From 2-02-FULL-46-13 sp036517235 (GTDB lineage: Bacteria; Patescibacteriota; Minisyncoccia; Phycocordibacterales; DSPV01), in NCBI GenBank assembly GCA_036517235.1, contig DATDXL010000051.1, positions 1 to 17,673 on the forward strand: a DNA stretch of 17,673 nucleotides. Direction: 5' to 3'. Shown piece after piece: positions 13,222 to 17,673 of the stretch (its first letter is position 1; every line of letters starts with the position of its first letter). The notes under the pieces are model-generated. The model did no database searches. It saw nothing but the letters and a program-made list of their open reading frames with translations, and was not told the origin of the DNA. The position numbers were made by a program, and so were the translations under genes.

Positions 13222-13762
13222 ACGATACCGTTGTAGTTACGCTAAAAAATTCTGCTATATGCTGGAAACCCCGCGAATGTTTTGGTACGAGTTTGTACGA
13301 TACATCGTACAAATCGTGACAATCCAAAACCGATGCGGACAATCAGCAGGAAACTGCAATATCTGAAGGAGGATTGGATTATGACAAACAACAAGCAAGA
13401 TCAGAAAAATGGTTATTGCGCGTTCTGTGAAAAGAAACATGCGCGTGATTCACTCTTTTGTTCAAAAGAGTGCGAAAAAATTGTACTTGCACTTATGCAC
13501 AGTTCTTTAGGCAATCAGGCTATGGCCTCGATGCTTTTGACTAGTGCGAATCAAGGGAAACCTAGTTAGTCTGGGTTTCCCCTTCCTTCAGGTATTGCAG
13601 GCTCCTCAGAGACTATACGCAGAACGCTACTAGAACAATTCAGATAGTCGACTGTTTTAGAGCGATGATATAGTCCGATCTCTATGGCGACATAGAGTTA
13701 ACACAAAAATTGATAATCAGTACAAGAAATTAAATTACACTAAAATGCTACCAAAAGATCAG
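13222..13762 (+). mobile_element. Group I intron after U1917 (family A), with ORF
   Basis: 541 nt. The 5' exon end CGTAACTAT pairs over nine positions with the internal guide GTAGTTACG (13233-13241), with the expected U:G at the splice site. The intron ends in G, and the 3' exon AACGGTCCTAAGG is conserved. Core strings include ATGCTGGAAAC, GACAATCAGCAGGAAAC, GACTATA and the P7 partner GATGATATAGTCC. L1917 is a known insertion site (for example in Coxiella). It is about 88% identical in core segments to the next intron and carries a 62-aa ORF in a peripheral stem. Confidence 0.95.
13381..13569 (+). CDS. Intron-encoded 62-aa Cys4 zinc-ribbon-like protein
   Basis: The ORF lies in the L1917 intron. 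Residues 1-11 are polar, then Cys13-x2-Cys16 and Cys27-x3-Cys31 (YCAFCEKKHARDSLFCSKEC) form a likely zinc site. A short helix-rich tail (IVLALMHSSLGNQAMASMLLTSANQ) follows. The FCSKEC part resembles zinc modules attached to HNH-type nucleases, but no HNH, LAGLIDADG or GIY-YIG motif is present. GAAGGAGG lies 8 nt upstream of the ATG, the best Shine-Dalgarno in the rRNA region. That site lies in a stem of about 18 bp (13354-13372 with 13581-13600) formed by the intron. Frame extension to 13282 would run through the intron core and is rejected. Its function is unknown; RNA binding or regulation is a guess. Confidence 0.7.
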   Translation: MTNNKQDQKNGYCAFCEKKHARDSLFCSKECEKIVLALMHSSLGNQAMASMLLTSANQGKPS

Positions 13763-13788
13763 AACGGTCCTAAGGTAGCGAAATACCT

Positions 13789-14093
13789 AGAACGACTGGG
13801 TCCATAGAAAGTAATTTCTATTGGAAAAACTTGGCTATATGCTGGAAACTCTGCGCATGCTTTGGTACGAGTTGTACAATATATCGTACAACCGTGACAA
13901 TCTAGAGACGATGCAGACAATCAGCAGGAAACTGTAATTTAAATTGCAGGATCCTCAACGACTACACGCCAAGCCCCGCTCTGCGGGGATGATATAGTCT
14001 GAACTGCATGGCGACATGCAGAGTTTAGCTCGCGCTAAACCGCTCCAAATAAAATTGGAGTCATCCGCCGCTCGGCGGAAAAGTAACAGATTG
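13789..14093 (+). mobile_element. Group I intron after U1943 (family A), ORF-less
   Basis: 305 nt. The 5' exon ACCT pairs with guide GGGT. The 3' exon GTCG pairs with CGAC immediately upstream of the guide (P10). The intron ends in G. P2 is CCATAGAAA/TTTCTATTGG. The core strings GGCTATATGCTGGAAAC, GACAATCAGCAGGAAACTG and GATGATATAGTC match the L1917 intron closely. It lacks the ORF segment: GAAACTGTAATTTAAATTG occupies the spot where the sibling has its gene. Confidence 0.9.
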
Positions 14094-14101
14094 TGTCGGG
14101 T

Positions 14102-14608
14102 AGGAACTGCCCAACTTGATAGTGATATCAAGATAAAACTGGCTTATAACGGTGGAGTCCTCGCTGGAGCGCTTGAGGTGGCGCTATGAAGGCAGGAGAA
14201 TACCGTGGGAAGTAATTCAATTCTAATTTTAGTTCTTGAATTTTAGGTGGGGGTTGAGAGGTGATCTAGAAGTACCATGGGACAGTGACTCATAGTGAGC
14301 GGCGAAACCTAAGTGGTGTTTCAGCATGTAGGAACCGTCAGGCTTCCCGCTGCTGCCAAGCTACTCGGGGCTCATTACTGGTCTGACATCCTGTGCATAC
14401 ATGGACAATATAAATCTCTCGACTCCCCACCATGAGTCCTTTGCGTTAGGTAAAGGAAACTAAAATTAGAATTGAATTACCCCGTATCGACTCAATCAAA
14501 TTGATTGGACTTGTTGTTTTCACAGCAGGTAACACGCCAGCCCCTAATCCATACAATGGACGGGTGAAGATATAGTCAGTGCCCCTAGAAATAGGGGAAT
14601 GGAACACG
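14102..14608 (+). mobile_element. Group I intron after U1951 (family B), ORF-less
   Basis: 507 nt. The 5' exon GGGT pairs with guide GCCC. The 3' exon AGTTCC pairs with GGAACT just upstream of the guide (P10). The intron ends in G. Family-B core strings are TAACGGTGGAGTCC, ATACCGTGGGAAGT, ACCCCGTATCGACT and GATATAGTC. L1951 is a known insertion site. No credible ORF is present; the minus-strand frames are incidental. The central 250 nt have several hairpins and may be a decayed coding region. Confidence 0.92.
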
Positions 14609-15107
14609 AAGTTCCGACGCGCACGAATAGTGTAACGACTGGGCAACTGTCTCGGAGACTCGCTCGGTGAAAATACAGTTCCGGTGAAGATGCCGGATAC
14701 CTGCAGTTAGACGAAAAGACCCCAGAAGCTTCACTACAACTTGGTATTGCCTGTATTTTAAGGCTGCGTAGCGTAGACGGTAGGATTTGAAGCGTCGCTT
14801 TCGGGCGACGTGGATCCGACGATGAAACACCGTTCTTCCTGTGAATACATGCTAACCCCGACGGAAAAAACGGCGAGGGACAGTACCTGGTGGGTAGTTT
14901 TGGTGGGGCGCTACCCTCCTAAAGAGTAACGGAGGGGTCCATTAAGGTACCCTAGGCGCGAATGGAAACCGTGCCGATAGCGCAATGGCATAAGGGTGCT
15001 TAACTGTGAGGGGGACATCCCAAACAGACGCGAAAGCGGGGCATAGTGAACCGACGGTACGCGTTAGACGCGGCCGGAGATCATCGGACAAAAGCTACTC
15101 TGGGGAT

Positions 15108-16098
15108 GGGCACTTAAATAAGTGCCTTGTTGTCCTACTCCACAGCAATGTGGAGACTTGCCCGCCTATTGCCGTATTTGGTGATGGGATAGGGTGGGAT
15201 TTCGTTTGCTTACGGCTTTTAGTAATTAAATCAGTGAAAAAGGCTTAGGCAAGCGGGAAGTATGGCTTATAACGGAGGACCGGAGGCGGTCTTTCCGAAA
15301 CAGTATGTTTCGGTTTTCGACCTCTAGGAACACCGTGGGAAGTCGAGAGAAGTAATTAAACAAAACAGTGAACTTAACGCAAAAGCAGGAATCAATTCTT
15401 CTAGGAACGATTCTCGGAGACGGATATCTGCAAAAAACGGGCCTTAGAAATGCCCGTCTAAAATTGGAGCATGGTGAGGGCCAGAAGGAGTATCTTCTTT
15501 GGAAAGGCAAACAATTTCCTAGATTATTTCTGGGAAAGCCTGTATATCTAGAGCGTTTGCATCCAAAAACTAACCATGTGTACAAGTATTGGCGATGGCA
15601 ATCGAATTCGACACCTATCTTAGGTACATGGCACCGCTTGTTCTATAAGAACGGGAAAAAGTGTCTACCTCAAGATTTGGTGAAACTATTGAATCAGCCG
15701 TTGGCGTTAGCGGTGTGGTATATGGATGATGGATGTTTCTATCAAAATAACCACAATCGCTACAGTATGATATATCTCGGGTGTGTATCTTTGGGTGAAG
15801 CGAAGACTGCCTGTAAGGCAATTTCGCGGAGCTTCAATATATATCCGCGGGTATATGACAAGAAAGAGAAGGGATACGCTCTTTTCTTCCCAGTGGAAGA
15901 GACGAGGAAGTTGCATGATCTAATACGGGCACATGTACTCCCCCTCTTTAATTACAAACTATATTCTCTTTGACCCCGTAACGACTTGTCCGCTCATTGC
16001 GGACAGAGTCCTGCACATCATGCAGGGCTAAGACGCCATCTCCAGCCCTTTCAGAGAAAGAGCTGGATGAAGATATAGTCTAGTACTGAAAAGTATTG
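15108..16098 (+). mobile_element. Group I intron after U2449 (family B), with LAGLIDADG ORF
   Basis: 991 nt. The 5' exon GGGAT pairs with guide GTCCT. The 3' exon AACAGG pairs with CTTGTT just upstream (P10). The intron ends in G. The P1 loop contains the hairpin GGCACTT/AAGTGCC. Family-B strings include TATAACGGAGGACC, CACCGTGGGAAGT, ACCCCGTAACGACTTG and AAGATATAGTCTAG. The insertion lies two nucleotides before A2451 of the peptidyl-transferase centre. Confidence 0.95.
15368..15973 (+). CDS. LAGLIDADG homing endonuclease of the L2449 intron
   Basis: This is a 201-aa protein. Motif 1 is ILLGTILGDGYL (residues 10-21) and motif 2 is LALAVWYMDDGCF (112-124), with Asp18 and Asp120 placed as the metal-binding acidic residues. 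Between and after the motifs are beta-rich DNA-binding saddles (RLKLEHGEGQKEYLLWKG, SMIYLGCVSLGEAK). The protein should act as a monomer, cleaving the intronless 23S sequence to start homing; some relatives also help splicing. The start is a GTG with no Shine-Dalgarno. The TGA stop lies directly before the core string ACCCCGTAACGACTTG, so the ORF is fitted exactly between core elements. Both acidic residues are intact, which suggests an active enzyme. Confidence 0.93.
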   Translation: MNLTQKQESILLGTILGDGYLQKTGLRNARLKLEHGEGQKEYLLWKGKQFPRLFLGKPVYLERLHPKTNHVYKYWRWQSNSTPILGTWHRLFYKNGKKCLPQDLVKLLNQPLALAVWYMDDGCFYQNNHNRYSMIYLGCVSLGEAKTACKAISRSFNIYPRVYDKKEKGYALFFPVEETRKLHDLIRAHVLPLFNYKLYSL

Positions 16099-16233
16099 AA
16101 CAGGCTAGTTCCGCCTAAGAGTCCAAATCGACGGCGGAGTTCGGCACCTCGATGTCGGCTCAACTTATCCTGGGGCTGAAGACGGTCCCAAGGGTTTGGC
16201 TGTTCGCCAATTAAAAAGTTACGTGAGCTGGGT

Positions 16234-17122
16234 AAGCGATAGTGAGCCCAGCGAGAGTCCTTCTACGAGGAAAGAGATATTTAGGAGTATCTCGAAAAAT
16301 AATATGAAGGAACAAATAAACTGACTCATAACGGTGAAGTCCGGTTACTCGTGTTAAAATATGAGTAATGGACAATATCGTGGGAAGACTACAATCATTG
16401 TTTCCATCACATCAGTTGGATGTGATTATTGGGTCATTGTTAGGCGATGCTCGTTTGGAATGCCGTTCGATAGGAGTTCGTTCTCCTGTGACCGCGCGGT
16501 TCCGGGTGCATCATGGGGAAAAGCAAAAAGAGTATGTTCTGTGGAAGTATGAAATTCTCAGGGATTTGGTTTCGAAAGAGCCTAAAGAAATTTCGTGGAC
16601 AAACCCGAAGAGGGGTCTCCATGAAGTGTCTTGGTACTTTCATACTAGAAGTCTCAAGGAATTTGGAGAATTACACAGTTTCTTTTATAGAGACAGCGTA
16701 AAAATCTTGCCAAACCAGATCTTCGATTTGCTTAACCCAAGAATGATAGCCGTGTGGTTCATGGATGATGGTTCAAACAATGGAGATGGATTAACCATAA
16801 ACACACATAGCTTTCCTAAGGAGGATCAGGAGAAGATTACCCGATTCTTTTTACGGAAGTTTGCTATCAAGGCAACAATTGTAAAAGATAGGTCTCAATG
16901 GAAGTTAGCTATTGGAGCTAATGGTTTCAGGGACTTTATCTCACTCATTAAACCATTTGTTGCTCCTTCAATGATCTACAAGATTGCCAGTCCCCGTAAC
17001 GACTTGCTCGAATTTCGGGCAGAGCGAGAAATATCATTTCTTGCTAACACGTCAGTTCCGAGAGAGGAAAGCTCGGAAAAGGTATAGTCTAAACCTGCTC
17101 GTAAGAGCGGGAGTAAGTATTG
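16234..17122 (+). mobile_element. Group I intron after U2584 (family B), with LAGLIDADG ORF
   Basis: 889 nt. The 5' exon GCTGGGT pairs over seven positions with guide GCCCAGC. The 3' exon TCA pairs with TGA upstream (P10). The intron ends in G. Core strings are CATAACGGTGAAGTCC, ATCGTGGGAAG, CCCCGTAACGACTTG and GGTATAGTC. The insertion lies directly before U2585, a peptidyl-transferase-centre nucleotide. Confidence 0.95.
16368..17087 (+). CDS. LAGLIDADG homing endonuclease of the L2584 intron, overlapping the intron core
   Basis: This is a 239-aa protein. Motif 1 is VIIGSLLGDARL (19-30) and motif 2 is RMIAVWFMDDGS (125-136), with acidic residues Asp27 and Asp133. As in its L2449 relative, KQKEYVLWKYEIL follows motif 1. 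Unlike the relative, the frame starts within the 5' core (ATGGACAATATCGTGGGAAG) and runs through the 3' core, so CCCCGTAACGACTTG is also read as SPRNDLL. The stop TAG lies inside TATAGTC of P7. The last 45 or so residues are thus probably forced by RNA structure rather than needed for cleavage. No Shine-Dalgarno is seen. It is probably active in homing. Confidence 0.9.
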   Translation: MDNIVGRLQSLFPSHQLDVIIGSLLGDARLECRSIGVRSPVTARFRVHHGEKQKEYVLWKYEILRDLVSKEPKEISWTNPKRGLHEVSWYFHTRSLKEFGELHSFFYRDSVKILPNQIFDLLNPRMIAVWFMDDGSNNGDGLTINTHSFPKEDQEKITRFFLRKFAIKATIVKDRSQWKLAIGANGFRDFISLIKPFVAPSMIYKIASPRNDLLEFRAEREISFLANTSVPREESSEKV

Positions 17123-17194
17123 TCAGACCGTCGCGAGACAGGTTGGTCTCCTATCTACTGCAGGCGTTGATTCTTGAGAAGATTCATTTCTAGT

Positions 17195-17673
17195 AAACTA
17201 TTGCTACTTCTCGCAGTAATGCGAGATGACAATGTGGCTAATAACGGTGGAATCTTAATTGTTCTGTGTTTGTTGATAACTTCTGTTGTGCCGGTCCGGC
17301 ATCGGAAGTACAATAGTATCGTAAGATACTTGAGAACCAGAGATAAATTAAGACAATACCGTGGGAAGTCGGCAAAATTAAATTCAAAGATATGGAAAAA
17401 GTGCCAAAACCAAACTTAGATAGATTGAGAGAATCACTTGGGATTGAAAAGAAATCTCAGGAGAGTGAAATTGAGGAATTAACTCCAGAAGAGAGGAAAG
17501 AAATTACTCTTGAAAATGGTTCTATTGATCTTAATAAACTACGAGAAGTACAGATACGAAAGAAAGGTAAAAGGTAAAATTGAATTTAGGATTGCTGACC
17601 CCGTAACGACTTGTTCATTGTATATGAACAGGCTCACATACAGAGGAATCGTTTCTCTGAAAACGACAGCTTG
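17195..17673 (+). mobile_element. Group I intron after U2656 in the sarcin-ricin loop (family B), 3' end outside window
   Basis: The exon ends CATTTCTAGT, where 23S should continue ACGAGAGGACC. Instead comes a family-B intron with TAATAACGGTGGAATC, ATACCGTGGGAAGT and ACCCCGTAACGACTTG. The P2-like hairpin TCTCGC/GCGAGA is at 17210-17227. The guide pairing is short (TAGT with GCTA). P7's second strand and the 3' splice site lie beyond 17673. The preceding 72-nt exon equals E. coli 2585-2656 exactly. Confidence 0.85.
17392..17577 (+). CDS. Intron-encoded 61-aa charged protein, no known family
   Basis: The ORF lies in the L2656 intron between the 5' and 3' core elements, the position where siblings carry endonucleases. 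The protein is highly charged and helical (DRLRESLGIEKKSQESEIEELTPEERKEITLENGSIDLNKLREVQIRKKGKR) with a basic tail. There is no LAGLIDADG, GIY-YIG or zinc motif. ATG at 17392 follows AATTCAAAGAT and has no Shine-Dalgarno. It could be a small RNA-binding or regulatory protein, a remnant of another gene, or non-coding. The exact fit between core elements favours a real insert. Confidence 0.5.
   Translation: MEKVPKPNLDRLRESLGIEKKSQESEIEELTPEERKEITLENGSIDLNKLREVQIRKKGKR

Noticed and set aside
14446..14830. Minus-strand frames at 14446-14646 and 14585-14830
   Set aside because: Antisense to the L1951 intron and conserved 23S exon; no start signals or protein motifs.

Overview
The window looks like a chromosomal segment of a Candidate Phyla Radiation (Patescibacteria, Parcubacteria-like) bacterium. 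The evidence is a run of small secreted Ser/Thr/Gly-rich surface proteins, a PaaX-type HTH/Cas2-like regulator with the C-terminal HFG(L/I) ending typical of that group, a wHTH-nucleotidyltransferase-like gene, weak or absent Shine-Dalgarno sequences, and a 23S rRNA gene crowded with introns and insertions. No species can be named from the sequence alone.

Layout. 1-4000: three cell-surface genes on the plus strand: a truncated Thr/Ser-rich surface protein, a repeat-rich surface protein and a secreted protein with two peptidoglycan-binding domains. 4000-5000: a membrane-anchored TPR protein on an apparently leaderless transcript, followed by a 45-aa membrane peptide. 5000-5715: a minus-strand PaaX/Cas2-like regulator bracketed by two versions of one palindrome. 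5740-7050: L10-leader RNA, rplJ and rplL, then a 175-bp GC-rich insert that ends in a second, synonymously diverged copy of the rplL 3' end. 7078-9400: a minus-strand hypothetical gene, a wHTH regulator, an MscS-related membrane protein and a 58-aa minus-strand membrane peptide.

9500-17673 is a stand-alone 23S rRNA gene with its own promoter and a long structured leader. No 16S gene lies in the 9.5 kb upstream. The 3' end of the gene is outside the window. The 23S gene carries (a) two copies of a 119-nt palindromic element in domain I and near helix 38; (b) a large insertion in helix 45 with a 22-bp perfect closing stem that contains one canonical tRNA gene and one tRNA with about 32 extra nt in its anticodon arm; (c) an insertion near helix 63 with a 24-bp perfect stem that encodes a GIY-YIG protein; (d) two ORF-less expansions; and (e) six group I introns after E. 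coli positions U1917, U1943, U1951, U2449, U2584 and U2656. The exons between introns are 26, 8, 499, 135 and 72 nt. The E. coli intervals are 26, 8, 498, 135 and 72 nt, so the boundaries are well fixed. One exon is only 8 nt. The introns hit the H69-H71 region, the peptidyl-transferase centre (next to A2451 and U2585) and the sarcin-ricin loop.

The introns fall into two sequence families (L1917+L1943; L1951+L2449+L2584+L2656), which suggests local spread within one gene. Two encode two-motif LAGLIDADG proteins, one encodes a 62-aa Cys4 protein whose ribosome-binding site is buried in an intron stem, and one encodes a 61-aa charged protein with no recognised motif. Translation depends on all six introns being removed, so this gene is the most interesting object in the window.
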